This document shows, piece by piece, positions 14,501 through 26,400 of a DNA stretch of 64,000 bases. The translations under genes and the position numbers were made by a program. The DNA is from Aphis gossypii (Eukaryota > Arthropoda > Insecta > Hemiptera > Aphididae). The stretch lies in contig NC_065530.1 in the NCBI RefSeq assembly GCF_020184175.1, positions 19,011,260-19,075,259 on the forward strand, written 5' to 3'. Numbering within the stretch: the stretch's first letter is position 1; each line of letters begins with the position of its first letter. Under the pieces are notes generated by a model. The model saw only the letters and a program-made list of their open reading frames with translations, had not been told where the DNA came from and made no database searches.

Positions 14501-17500
14501 AACAAAAACATTTAAAGTGCCTATTCAACTTAAAGTAATTTATTTTATAATCTATAATGCATAAAATTAAACACACTTCGTATATTATTATAAGAAATAT
14601 AATAATAATATTTAGAAATTGAAAACAGCTATCAACTTAAAATTAATTGTTGTATCGAAAGTTACAATAACGAAAGTTAGTATTAGTGGTATTCAATGCA
14701 TGTTAAAAATTAGAACTAGATACTTACAAGGATTGAGCTTTGGGCCACACAAAATGTTATCTCACTTTTCTAATGTTTAAGTATGAACTATACACATTAT
14801 TCGATCATTAATAAAATAAAATATTGCAGGTTTGAGATATTTTTTTCACGCCATGTACAATGTATGTAATAAGTTCCTACATATAAAATATAGTATAATG
14901 AGGTAAAAAAAAGGGTTAGTTAAATTATTAAAAGTTCTTAGAAGTATTTGCAACTATTGAATAATGAATATAATTATTATTGGAGTAATAATATTTAATT
15001 ATAAGTAAATTGTGAAACAAATGTGTCAATTATCTAAATTAGAATCTATATTTGCTCGTAATAGTAGAGCATTATTCTACAATAATGTTTTTAACATGAT
15101 TATAATTCAAATTGATAGTTAAAAAAATACATGATTGTATATTAACTAACATTTAATTTCTTTTGCGTAAATTGAAAATACATCAATTTGTAAAATGTTT
15201 GCGCGCAGTAATTCTAGTACGATGTTTTCTAAACCAAAAAAACGCACAGATTAAAAATAGCTATTCTTTGACTCTAAATCAAAAACTCTTTTAGTACATG
15301 TGCGTTGGTCGTGTGTATAGTACGAACTACGAAGGTACCTTCTATATGTATAATGTGTATAATACTATAATGTTTTCCAAACATATACTAAGTTTACTCA
15401 TGCGTATAAATTGTTTTACGCATTAAGTATTTCGAATAGGTATACCTATATATTATCAACTAATATTATATAAGTTACCGTTGTCCATGAATAAATAGTT
15501 TTATTACAGTACCAAGCGATGTTTTTTTCCGTGTGATAGTTATATTGCTTGCGTCACGTTATGAATATAAAAAATATGAAATGTCTATATAGTTACCTAT
15601 AGATAGAGGGTACTGGACGTTAAAATGAGATTTTAAAATCTACTTTCATTGTGATCACCGTGGTCCGAAGTGACTATATCAGATGTGATACATGCCTAAC
15701 ACCAAAACAAATACGGTGGAAATCATGTTTATAAAAAAGAAATCTCACTGTTATATTATATCGCGCGTCGGTCATTACCATAAAGTGGATCTAAAATATT
15801 TACAGATTATTTAAATGTATATAGATATATAAATATATTACAGTGCATACGGAATTCAGAACTCGTGTCTTTCCCTAAACGTAGATAATATAAGTATCTC
15901 ATATGCATAAAATAATATAATTATTTATAGGTATCGATAGTTTCAGACTTTCTTAACACTCTCAACTCATATAGGTATTATACGAATTCCGTTTTGTTAC
16001 GTTGTTGTTTTATGGTGTAGTGAGCGTGTGCCAGAATGTATATACTTGTTTATTAAATAATTGAGATGAAAATTCAATTATTGTCTATTGATGACGTTGA
16101 CATTTAGGAAATATATAACCGCACGAGAAACCAGGCTCGAATGTTGGGCAAATAAGTAAACAGATGAACACAAGTCACGACGAAGGTGCTTATTTATGAA
16201 CCGTTTCTACGCAGAACAGGTCAATAATAATTAATAACAGTAATGTAATCACTAAACAGTATTGAGAGTGAAGTATTAGCTTAGAAAATATAAATAATAA
16301 ATAAGTGTGTACGAGTAGTTGAATACGTCTATGTACATTACACAAGATAAAATCCAAATTATCTATAGCCCAGGCTATACATAGCGTCGAATCCAATCTC
16401 GTATAGACATATTCAATTTAAATAGAACTTTGCAGGAATAACCAGAGCCTAAAAAAATACTACAGGGAAACCAATGACGAGTCATGTGTGATAGGAGAGA
16501 CGTTATATGCACTTACGATTTGATTTCGTGGTGATCTACAGGTGGCAGCGCCTATATATTTTTTAATATAGTAGATTATTACCACGTTTACATAGGGACA
16601 TTTAAACGGATCTAAATACATGGATATACTTTACCGATAAATTATTATTTATTTAATTTTAGAGTTATTTCATTCATCAGTAAAATTATAAATTTAAAAC
16701 AATTTCAACGTCACCGCGGTGTAAACATAGTGCAGTGTACTATATTTACTGATGTGCTCCTAATTGTACGAATAAAAAAAGCAAATCAATATTTATCGTA
16801 TTTATAAACTAAAATATTGTACAAATAACATACAGTTTAGGTACGTAAAAAAATTAATCTTTTATTAAGATGATGTCATCGCACTGTATTTATCAAGTCC
16901 ACGCGCGTTATAGATAAAATATATTAATTATTTGTCTTATATTTTCGAGTAAAATCATCGATTACAAAAATATTATAAATTATAAACGATAATATTTTTG
17001 AAGGTATGACACAAAGATTTGTCTAAATATTGTTTTAAAGTAATTTAATATGCGTTTAAATTTTCAAAAAAGTTTTATAGTTAAGGATTAAGTCGAATAA
17101 TAATGAAATACAAAACAGGAATATTAAACCCTCGAAAAAAATTATCTTCTATAACTTTTGCAAGTGATTTATAAGTTAAATCAATAATCGCTAGAAACGA
17201 CTTTTCGTTAATGCTTTTTATCTATATCGAGCGTAAATTTAAGAAAGATAACAAACATTGCGCTGTTATCCTCTCGAGTGTCAAAAATAGAACCCAAAAA
17301 GGCGCACAACGACAGATGGATTAAGGTAGGACAGGCAGGTACTTACAATCATTGGCTTGTCTTCCCACTTGTCCACGTTCCTCCATATGTAATCGGGTAG
17401 GGTGAGATCCACGGGGTTGACGGTGCCGAACGGAGACTCCAAGATTATCGGTCCGGTTGACGACGAAGGGGTGGAGCGGGAGGAAGTGGCTCCGAACATG

Positions 17501-17649
17501 CGTACGGCTGCAGCCGTGCACGGCGCGTGCGACCCGGACGCAGTCCAGGACGGCGACGTGCGACAGTGGTTCGTCGACGCTTTGGAACACTTGTGCAGCG
17601 GTCCGTTGAACATGCGCCGGGCGCCGGTCATAACTCTCAGTCGGTCCAT
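2524..17649 (-). CDS. 4-coumarate-CoA ligase/luciferase-like acyl-CoA synthetase
   Basis: Eight minus-strand exons: 17649-17347, 10907-10697, 10610-10257, 10119-9965, 9885-9711, 9105-8927, 8855-8700, 2826-2524. All have GT/AG borders and consistent phases, giving 611 aa. The family activates carboxylic acids (fatty or aromatic) to acyl-CoA through an acyl-AMP. Visible adenylate-forming motifs: YSSGTTGLPKGV near residue 252 (nucleotide loop), GYGMTE at ~400, GWLHTGD at ~479 (the aspartate binds ribose), DRTKELIKVKGNQ hinge at ~499, and NPSGK with the catalytic lysine near 592. Residues 1-60 are an Arg/Ser/Thr-rich extension with almost no acidic residues before the usual 4CL start; this could be a mitochondrial presequence (inference). 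The C-terminus QPQN is not a peroxisomal SKL-type signal, unlike many insect relatives. Intron 1 is 6.4 kb. Intron 7 (5.9 kb) contains the PP4R2 gene on the other strand. The substrate cannot be read from sequence. Confidence 0.88.
3836..4540 (+). promoter_or_regulatory. Probable promoter and 5' UTR of PP4R2
   Basis: A locally less AT-rich, CpG-containing block directly upstream of the PP4R2 start, between AT-rich intron sequences. It contains clusters such as ACGGCGCGCG (around 3845) and GACGCGAGCGCATGCGC (around 4197). No convincing TATA box at a fixed distance was seen. The call rests on composition and position only. Confidence 0.45.
4541..5959 (+). CDS. PPP4R2: Protein phosphatase 4 regulatory subunit 2
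   Basis: Single uninterrupted ORF of 472 aa starting MIENAELVMQMLEMYQMY. PP4R2 bridges the PP4 catalytic subunit and R3, and acts in DNA repair, centrosome and snRNP functions in nucleus and cytoplasm. The conserved N-terminal domain (about residues 1-150) is clear: YLRYVAKTGNTLFQW, then FNGPPFTIQRLCELL, then DKFMRAVEKNILVVS, all family hallmarks in the usual order. The rest (~155-472) is acidic, Glu/Asp/Thr/Pro-rich, probably disordered and poorly conserved, as in other PP4R2 proteins. The start codon is the first ATG after the GC-richer upstream block. AATAAA occurs at 6189-6194. The gene lies entirely inside an intron of the antisense CoA ligase and has no intron itself, so it may descend from a retrocopy. 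The ORF is intact, which argues against a dead pseudogene. Confidence 0.9.
   Translation: MIENAELVMQMLEMYQMYKQQVPVELEEYLRYVAKTGNTLFQWTLVKPFIREKIMNVIAEFAEQSSLSEIPPYPNVDPFNYEAMKTMLLERFDTFNGPPFTIQRLCELLSCPRKEYNRVDKFMRAVEKNILVVSTCELRPKREEPIVNGVPDRWENGKESDINMDLVDKNNVIADVSVLNGNDTVESLLNELESMKTPETKLDESKTEHKEHLVAQVTDEVESNITLEESKQDTPILITQDTPQTLITDSIEVVEPVDIDVSPKELSSEICEVQPIEEKEQIVKDPVDELKDLSHDIEPETVKPKTEEPIIESNKLDHLELIPTDVDRVEGSIIHQTPDSDSKVELELEVSQPAVVLGKSDEDPECMDVQVENISKSMESEVLSVNVQDECKKPTEIQNDKQQVDESTVDAPTVDPISTDMEVELEKTENDIILDVIPQENVKENEDTPSTEPNTIVEEPQIQDENKLTESE
10908..17346 (-). other. Large intron 1 of CoA ligase
   Basis: About 6.4 kb of AT-rich DNA between exon 1 (GTAAGT donor on the minus strand at 17346-17345) and exon 2. 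It carries one TAGGTACCTA palindrome at 11933. No nested gene, RNA gene or clear transposon was recognised. Confidence 0.6.
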
Positions 17650-18220
17650 GATGTCGTCGGATTTTTATTTGGATATCACGAAAATCTCGTAGTGCTCTGT
17701 GAAATCGGTTGGTTATTAAAACGATATATTAGGCATGCGTATTAATTGTCTGCAGGCGATGTGTCCAGTTCGAAACGGACTTACTAATATTATTGGTCGT
17801 CGATAACTCTCGTAAAATTATTTCGGATGTTTTATTATAATACGATAATACGTAGTTGGTTGTTATACGCGCGACGACTACGAAATAATATTATAATATT
17901 AACGATGTCGCGATGGACGAGGAGCCAACGTCACACGACCGGCGGACGAGAAACTGTACTGAGTGTCTGAACGTACTGTACTGTTGTACGGGGCCAGTGG
18001 CTGGCGAATATTATATTATTATTGTCTGCCGTACGTAAACATGCAACACGTTGTCGGCCGCCGCGCATTCACAGGCGTACGACCACCATACGCCATACGG
18101 TTTCGGTGGGCGGCAAGTTGCATTTCTACCGCGCACTCGCCGCCCCCGACACCGTTAGCCCGACACAATGATATACAGAGCGGTTGCACTGGCAAACACG
18201 TACACCTCTTTACCTACTAA
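17400..18220 (-). promoter_or_regulatory. CpG-rich first exon and promoter region of CoA ligase
   Basis: The first coding exon and roughly 570 bases upstream of its ATG (17649) are GC- and CpG-rich compared with the surrounding DNA, for example 17880-17960 and 18050-18170. This marks the likely transcription start region. No TATA element could be assigned with confidence. Confidence 0.45.
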
Positions 18221-20746
18221 TCTAGAACACGTACGATAAACAAAACAACAATAACATTTTGACGTACATAAAATACAGCATACGTGTTGAACACGGTCGG
18301 ACACGCGCGCTGACAATGATTTCGATTAAAAAAAGTGTTTTTTTTTTCTGACCATACTACCTATACACAATATTATTATTATTTTAATACAATACTCGAC
18401 TTGTGATAATGTGCATGTAAATTTATTGCACTCGCCGACGTATCCTAGTGTCATAAAAAAAAAAAAAAATGACAATTTTTTTTTTCAACAATTCATGCGT
18501 AAGACTAGAGTCGAAAATTGGGTACCTACTGTAGTTACATTTATACTTATTTAATATTATTTTCGCATTTAAATACATCGCGCGTACTGCAGATAGACAC
18601 ATATAGTACAATTTTTTTTTATTTTTGATGAGTGAGTTCGTGCTCACAATAATACAAATTTTAAAAATCGAGTTTTACAAAATGCACTAATTATTATTCA
18701 CATAAATTACATTGTTTACGTTCAAATATTCAGTAACTATATTAAGTAGGTAAACAAAATAGCTGACATACATATTATTATTACTCGTATCTATGGTAAA
18801 TTATTACATTTTCGGATCATATTTTTATCTTACCATAATATTTTATGCAGAAAACAACGATATTCTTATCGTCTACATTGTTTAAACACGTATATTATAA
18901 ACTACATAAACAACATTTTGAATACATTCTTTTTCAATAATTTTAATTGGGTTTAATGTAAAAATGATAGAAAACAAATGATATTTACTAATAGTATATC
19001 TACTACCTGCTTACTTAATGAGAACTTGATTTGGGAACAACTTAGCATAGTTTTGAAACTCAGAAGGCCAAGTTCCCTCAAGCTAATATAGTAATTTATG
19101 CTAATATTAAAAGATAATATACAAAATATTAGAATTAATATTTAATACAATCAACTTACAGAGAGTACAAAAAATTCAAGTAAACTTGTTTTTACATAGG
19201 TATAACTTATTAAAGCTGTATTTTATGATTACACACAGTCACAAAATTCATGTTATAATATAATATTATCTATTGTTATTTATTACTGTCTTAATATAGT
19301 AAGTATAGCCAGTATAGGTATTATTATTTTATTATTGTAATATATTCCACAGTAAAAATATGATTAATTTTAATTAAATGTGATTACCCTGCTATTTCAT
19401 TTCATTTTTGAAATATCAATTAATATATTTTACACAACAAATTCGAGACAATATAAAATTGTATTCATAGATAAAATTAATGGATAAGAAAATGCGATAC
19501 ACGTGTTGCTTATTAATTATTATTTATCATTAATAGGTATCATTACGATTTTAAGTCGATAAATTATAATGAAAAAAAATTACAATTATATAGGTATATA
19601 ATCACAATATTTTTGATACCCACTAAAGGCGTAAGTTTAAAAAATATAATAATAATTTTTTATATTCATTTCGAATATAATATCAGTATTTGATAAACAT
19701 CCAATACGAACTTATAAATATTCGCTAATTCATCATTGAAATTAAAAATATATAATTATAAAACATTCATACGTGGTAGTGTGATACTGTGATTGTCATG
19801 CCTACATGATATTCGGTTAATACAAACTATACTTGATTAAATCAACCACTCTGTATAACAGGTATCGTCGTATAGCGTCGAAAGGACGAAGACATGTGAG
19901 TGTACGTTGTCATAGTTACGCAGTGAACGCTTAATTTCAGGGCCTAGGGTGTTCGGTCTTGTAAAATATAAATCGGTCTATGCCATGGTTCAAGGGTATT
20001 TGTTGTGTTTACAAATCGTTTAAACACATTTGTTTCCTCAATGATGTTGCGAAATTATTTTTTGATATTAATTATATATCACTATAATATCTACAACGCG
20101 TAATGAGTGTACATTTAAATTTAAACTATACAAACATTTTTTTATTTTTTATTTCCTCACTACAAATTTAAGTTCATTGTTAAAAGTAACCTACTAACTA
20201 TTGTACTTTATTTTTATTATTCTTAATATTTAACACTAAATTCTAAAAGAATATTATTGTGAATACGAAAAGTTCATATTAATAATAGAATAACGAGTAA
20301 TTTAAAACATATAATTGTATTTACTTTTAAGTAAAATATTACTTATACGCTATTACATTTCGAAATAATAAGGCTATTATTTTTATAGTTGTTATTTATT
20401 TTTTATTGAAATATTTTTTTATTTTAAACGTCAAACCACTTAGTAATTAATTTGATAGATTTATCATTATGTACATACCTGCCTAAACAGTAAATCTGAA
20501 TTGGCTAAATTTACTTGTTAATGGAGATTAAGATTTTTTAAAATGTAATTTTGTTTGAATATAATCTTACGAAATATAACAGTTGGTAAATAGATTAAAA
20601 TACCTATTATATTTTAAACATCAAAAACTAATTTATAGGTAGTAAGTACTTACATCAAATTTAATATTATAAATTTTCAATTATTAAAGTTTAAACTTTA
20701 AAATATCATTTTTCTTATAATATTATGATTATTTATTAATTTTAAC

Positions 20747-20778
20747 CACGATTAAAGATATTATTATCTTTAATCGTG
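20747..20778. repeat. Perfect 14-bp palindromic hairpin
   Basis: Left arm CACGATTAAAGATA (20747-20760) and its exact reverse complement at 20765-20778, separated by TTAT. It could be a relic of a transposon terminus or simple palindrome formation. No flanking coding sequence. Confidence 0.6.
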
Positions 20779-21170
20779 ATTTTAACTTTGAAATTTAAAT
20801 TATGCTGTATTAGGTACATCGATATACATAAAAATAGTAATAAACTAATAAACAATAAACTCAAATAAAAAAATTTACAAAAAATAATAATAAAATCAAA
20901 ATGGTCTCGAGATAAAATTGTTTGGAACAAATTACTTTTGATGTTGATTACAGTGATTACGAATACTTATGTAAAAATAAATATTCAGGAGTACCTACCT
21001 TATAGTTTAAAAATTACAGATGTTTAGCGAAGTTAGGAACTCGACGTGTATAGTATTGCTAAAATGATTGTAGAAGACAAACCGAATAGTAATAATAATT
21101 ATTATTTTTAATATTTTATGTAATAGATTCAATTATACATTATATTTTATGCAAGTTTGATTCCCTGCGT

Positions 21171-21215
21171 ATTATCACAGATTTAAGATTGAAAATTTAA
21201 TCTGTGGTATTATGT
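21171..21215. repeat. Imperfect stem-loop
   Basis: The arm TATCACAGATTTAA pairs with TTTAATCTGTGGTA across a loop of about ten bases. Core pairing is about 13 of 14 positions, one of them a G-T style mismatch. It is too short to be called a microRNA precursor from sequence alone. Confidence 0.4.
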
Positions 21216-23403
21216 TGTATGTAAATCTGTTCAGGTCATAGATAATAATATCATCGCTATAAACTATTAAGTCAAGATTAGCAATTATATTGAATCAACG
21301 AATTCACACTTATTATTTTTTATATCCAGGTACTAGGCAGTATTTTTCTTTGGACACCACACTATTTTTATGATGTTTTTTTGGTTAAAAAAAAACGTAA
21401 TATTATTGTTTCTAGACATGGGAAACCGAGGAAATTGCATTTTTTGCATAACGTTGATACATTGACAACGAGCATTAATTTGTTGTGTCAAACGGCCAGA
21501 TAAGTACTATGCATGTGTGTATAGTGTATTGTTTAAAATTGAATCTAAATATAAAATATTATAAATAACTTTATTTCTTAACTACAGATAACAAACTGCA
21601 TTTGGTTTATTTTATCTGTACATAGTAGGCATATTACTGTATTATTACCTATTTATTTACCTATATGCACTATACAATCAATGGTTTTTTTTTAAATTAT
21701 ATTAAATTCTACCAACTGTTATTTTCAATTATCATATTATTTAGTCTAGTGTTTTTTCTTAAGAAATTAAAAACTACCAACCAATAGTAATTCACAGATT
21801 ATAATAAAAAAACTATGTTAAATATTTCTACAAAAATGAATATATCATTTAAATTTTAAATAATACTATGCATTCGCCTTCATATTTCAACTTGAATGCT
21901 GCATTTGAACTTGTTTTAATAACACTATAACAGCCTCTGATGACTGGTAACACATTACTATGTAGTTATTAACTGTGATGGAGCATTTAGCAAGCTATGG
22001 TACTAAAAAAAATCGTTTACGGTCTTCTTTAAATCAACAGTATCTTGAAGCATTCATGCTTAAGTTTATAGAAAAATATTTAAGATTGTAATTGAAATTT
22101 AGATTGCTTAATAGGACAAATTTTATCGGGTTTAGTAAGACTTCAAATTTGAATACCATAAAACCATATTACCTACTGGTCTTAGTAAGACCGACTTACT
22201 CTTGCATTATTATAATTATAAAAGTAAGTTTATTTTTTATATTAATAATGTATACAAACTACAAGAAATAAAAACTTATGGTATACAATTAATAATATAT
22301 ATTTTAGGGCTATAATTATTTTTGTCTACCTCATCTACAATCGCGGATTGGCGAAATGTGTAAAAGTAAACGTTGACAATGTTCAGGGTTATTTTAGTAT
22401 TTTAAGCATCGAGTATTCAGAAATAAAATAAGCTTTTACTTCGGAATAAAAATCAATTTTAGTTTTAGACCGTCCATCGCAAAGCTTAAATCTCCCGTTT
22501 TCATAATTATTTCTAAAAATGATATGTATCTATAATAATAATCATAATTATTACCTATTTTAGGGTTTAAAAAACAGGGTAGAATGAATTACCAATAATT
22601 TTATTACTATTGAAACGTCTAATAGCTAAACGACGTAGCGAGTTGTTTTGAAAATTTTATTAGTGCTACATGCACACAGAGAAATTGAGGGCAGAAACTA
22701 CCGAAACTAGGTTCACGCGAACTCGTTTTAATAGGAGACAGGATTTTAAAATTTAAATTGTAATTATTTTAGAAATCAACTATCTAGAAGAGAATTTTAT
22801 TTATAAAATAACTTATATATTTCTTTGATAAAATTATAATGAAAGAACTTATTAAATATTAAACATCAACGATTTTGTAATTTATAAAATGTGCTCATAA
22901 GAATATAAGATAACACTAAGTAGTTTGGAGATGATTAAATCTTTACGAGTTGTGATTTCACAGATATTATTCTCCTCAATAAATGCATAATATTATTACA
23001 AGGTCGATATTTTATTAGTTATTTTTTAATTCTAGCTTTTAAATTTTATGTTCGCGTAAAAGTGTAAAACTGTTTCTAACTATATTTTACGGTGCCTATG
23101 TAAAAATGATGTGTTTTTTGTACAATTTAATGTATTATTTATTGTGACTTACCAAAATGCCAACGCCATCTAGATGTATGATTAATAAGCTATTTTCACA
23201 AGTACTCGCTCACCGTTATCAGTTGTCCTGCATGCATGCGGTTGTTGATAACTGATAATTCTAATCACACCAAAACAAAAAAACGTGTTTTCAAAATTTT
23301 ATTTTCGTTCAACAGTTCAACACTGACTCGTGGAATAATTTTTCAATTTTCGACGGTCACATCGTTTTCCGGTGTCACTTTTGTTTTAGCACCGTGATTA
23401 ACG

Positions 23404-26400
23404 ATGGCCGAAGAATTCGACGATAAAAAGAAAGAACACAGAAAAAGACATTCTGGTAATATTTTTAACTTATGATCATGTTTTTAAGTCGATTGAGTAA
23501 TTACTATACAGTATACATTATAAAAATTGAATAAGAATTAACGTTTAATCAGCCAGCGTAGATAATAATTAAGTTTAATTTTTATCTCTTGTATAGGCAG
23601 AAAAGCCGAGAAAAAGGTGTTAAAGAAAAAATTGGACCAAGATGAAGCTTCTGCCAGAAAAAGGAATCCCAAAGCATTTGCCATTAACTCTGTTGTTAAT
23701 GCTCAAAGACGATTCAGAAGGTAGATTACACTATTTTTTCAGTTCTGAGAATTTTAATACTAAAATTATGAATGTTCAATTAGGGCTCAAGATTTGGATA
23801 CCAAAAAACAACATATACCTCTTGTTGACCGTACACCTTTGGAACCTCCACCAATTATTGTTGCTGTTGTCGGACCTCCAAAAGTTGGCAAAACAACATT
23901 AATTAATGGCATTATAAAAAATTTTACAAGACAACCACTTACTACTATTAATGGTCCTGTTACCATAGTATCTGGTAAAAGGAGACGTATTACATTAATT
24001 GAATGTAATAATGACATAAACAGCATGATTGATTTGGCCAAAGTAGCTGATCTTGTTCTCCTTATGATTGATGCGTCATTTGGATTTGAAATGGAAATAT
24101 TTGAGTTTCTTAATATTTGTCAGGTAATAATTATTTGTTAATTATATTTTCTACAGTATTAATTTTTATTATTTTGTATAGGTACATGGAATGCCTAAGG
24201 TAATGGGTGTTTTATCTCATCTTGATATGCTAAAAAATAACAAAACTCTTAAACGTACAAAAAAATTACTCAAACATCGTTTTTGGACTGAAGTTTATGC
24301 TGGGGCAAAATTATTTTATTTGTCTGGTGTTCATAGAGGAGAGTATGTTCGCAATGAAGTTAAAAATTTAGGAAGATTCATTTCAGTTATGAAATTTAGA
24401 CCTTTAACTTGGCAAACTTCTCATTCATACGTTCTAGGTAAGTTATTATGTAGTTTAAAAAAAATAAAAATAGTTAATTTACTTGAAACCATTCATAAAT
24501 GTTTATTGATGCTTTCATAACCTAAAAGTTAAGTGAATTGCTCTTTTTGGGGTTAATTATACGTTTTATTAACTTTAGTGGATCGTATGGAAGATCTTAC
24601 ACCTCCAGAATTAATTCGGCAGAATGTAAAATGTGATCGTCGAGTTAGTTTATATGGGTTTGTTCGAGGTATTCCAATGAATAAACAGAGTAGTGTTCAT
24701 ATACCAGGTAATTAAATATTACATTTATTATTATAAATATTATTTTATAATAATCTTAGGTAAACATTTACATTTATTTAATGTATTAACAATTTATGTG
24801 ATGTTATGTTTTAGGTTGTGGGGATTCTCCTATACACGATATGTGTTATCTTCCTGATCCTTGTCCTTTACCTGAAAAATTAAAAAAGAGAAGTTTAGTT
24901 GACAAAGAGCGTCTTGTTTATGCACCATTTTCTGGAGTTGGTGGAATTGTATATGATAAAGATGCTGTATATGTTGAACTTGGTGGAAGCCATTCTCATA
25001 GTAAAGTATGTAATTTCCACTTCATTTTTTTGATTTTTTGCAATACAAAAATTGATTTATTCATATATACAGATGATACAAATTTGTGTCAACATAGTAG
25101 ATTTCTTTAACTTAACCTAACCTAGATATAAATGTAGGTCTTAAAAAAAAACTAATTTTTCATCTATACCTGGTTATGTAAATTGTAATTTTACAATTAT
25201 TTTATAAGCATTAATTTTAAATGTGTTTATACTTTATAGCAGCGTTTCCAATCTTGCGTCTACAGACCCCTAGGGGCCCACAAACGTAAATTGGAAATAT
25301 TATATACTACATTGGTTCTTAAATAGCATTGAGCCACAAACCCCTAGCTTAAACTTAAATTGGACCCCTTATTTGTGATTACTTACTTTTCAATTTTGTT
25401 TAATCATAAAAATGAAAAAAAAATCAATGTAGGTGGAGCATAATGTGATTAATATTAATAATAATAATGAATAATGTTATTATTTTTTTTAATTTTTCCA
25501 CTAAAAAAAAAAGTAAAAATATCAATTCAATACTACCTACATAACCACAGACCCCTAAACATCAACACGCAGTCCGAGGACCATCAATCGGGAACCAATG
25601 TACTATATAGTATTTATAAAAACAAAATTCAATTTTTATTAAGGGGGTCTACAATCATTTTTACTATCTCTGAAGGGGTCCGACAGAGAAAAAGTTTGGG
25701 AAATGCTGCTTTATAATATTGAATAACATAATTGATAATACTAAATCTATGTTTTGTTTAGATCATGAATAATACACAAGATAATACTCCTGGTCGAGAA
25801 CTAGTGAACAATATAGTGGAAACACAAGATACTTTAGATCAAAAAATTGATCGTAGTGAAGTTCAAATTTTTTCTAATACTGAACCAATAATTTCCACTG
25901 ATTTTGTAGAAAAGTATGTTATATAATACGCATTATACAAATTTGTATATTAATGAATATTATTAATCCTTATTACTTCAATATTTAATATATTAAACAT
26001 ACAACTCTTTATATTTTATATGGATAATATATGTAATTTTTTTTCTAGTGATGATAATAATATGGAAGAAGAATTGTCTGTAACTAATGTAACAGATCCT
26101 AATGATGGTCGAAATCGACGTAAAGTCATGTTTCGTTCTGATGATATGAAATTTTCGGATCTTGATGAATCTGATACTCAAGATGATGATGATGATTCTG
26201 ATATTGAAGATATTAACCCTGTGAGTGAAGAAAATGACGATTCTGATTCAGAATGGTCAGACTCTGAAGATGAAACTGAAAACAAAAAAGATAAAGCTGA
26301 CAAGTCACGTTTTTATGGACAATCATTTGGAAAAGAAAATGAAATCAGAAAAAAAATTGCCAATGAATTAGCAAAGTTGGATAAAATCAACCAAGAATCG

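Larger units (their letters stand above)
18221..23403. other. Divergent intergenic region between CoA ligase and Bms1
   Basis: About 5 kb of AT-rich intergenic DNA between divergently transcribed genes. Contents seen: a 14-bp perfect inverted repeat with 4-base loop at 20747-20778 and an imperfect hairpin at 21171-21215. A short GC-richer stretch at 23160-23400 is the likely Bms1 promoter. No gene-like ORF was found on either strand. Confidence 0.5.

Noticed and set aside
17402..18220. Plus-strand ORFs over the CpG-rich ligase promoter and exon 1
   Set aside because: They overlap the real minus-strand exon or the promoter and have compositions driven by CpG content, without splice sites or family resemblance.
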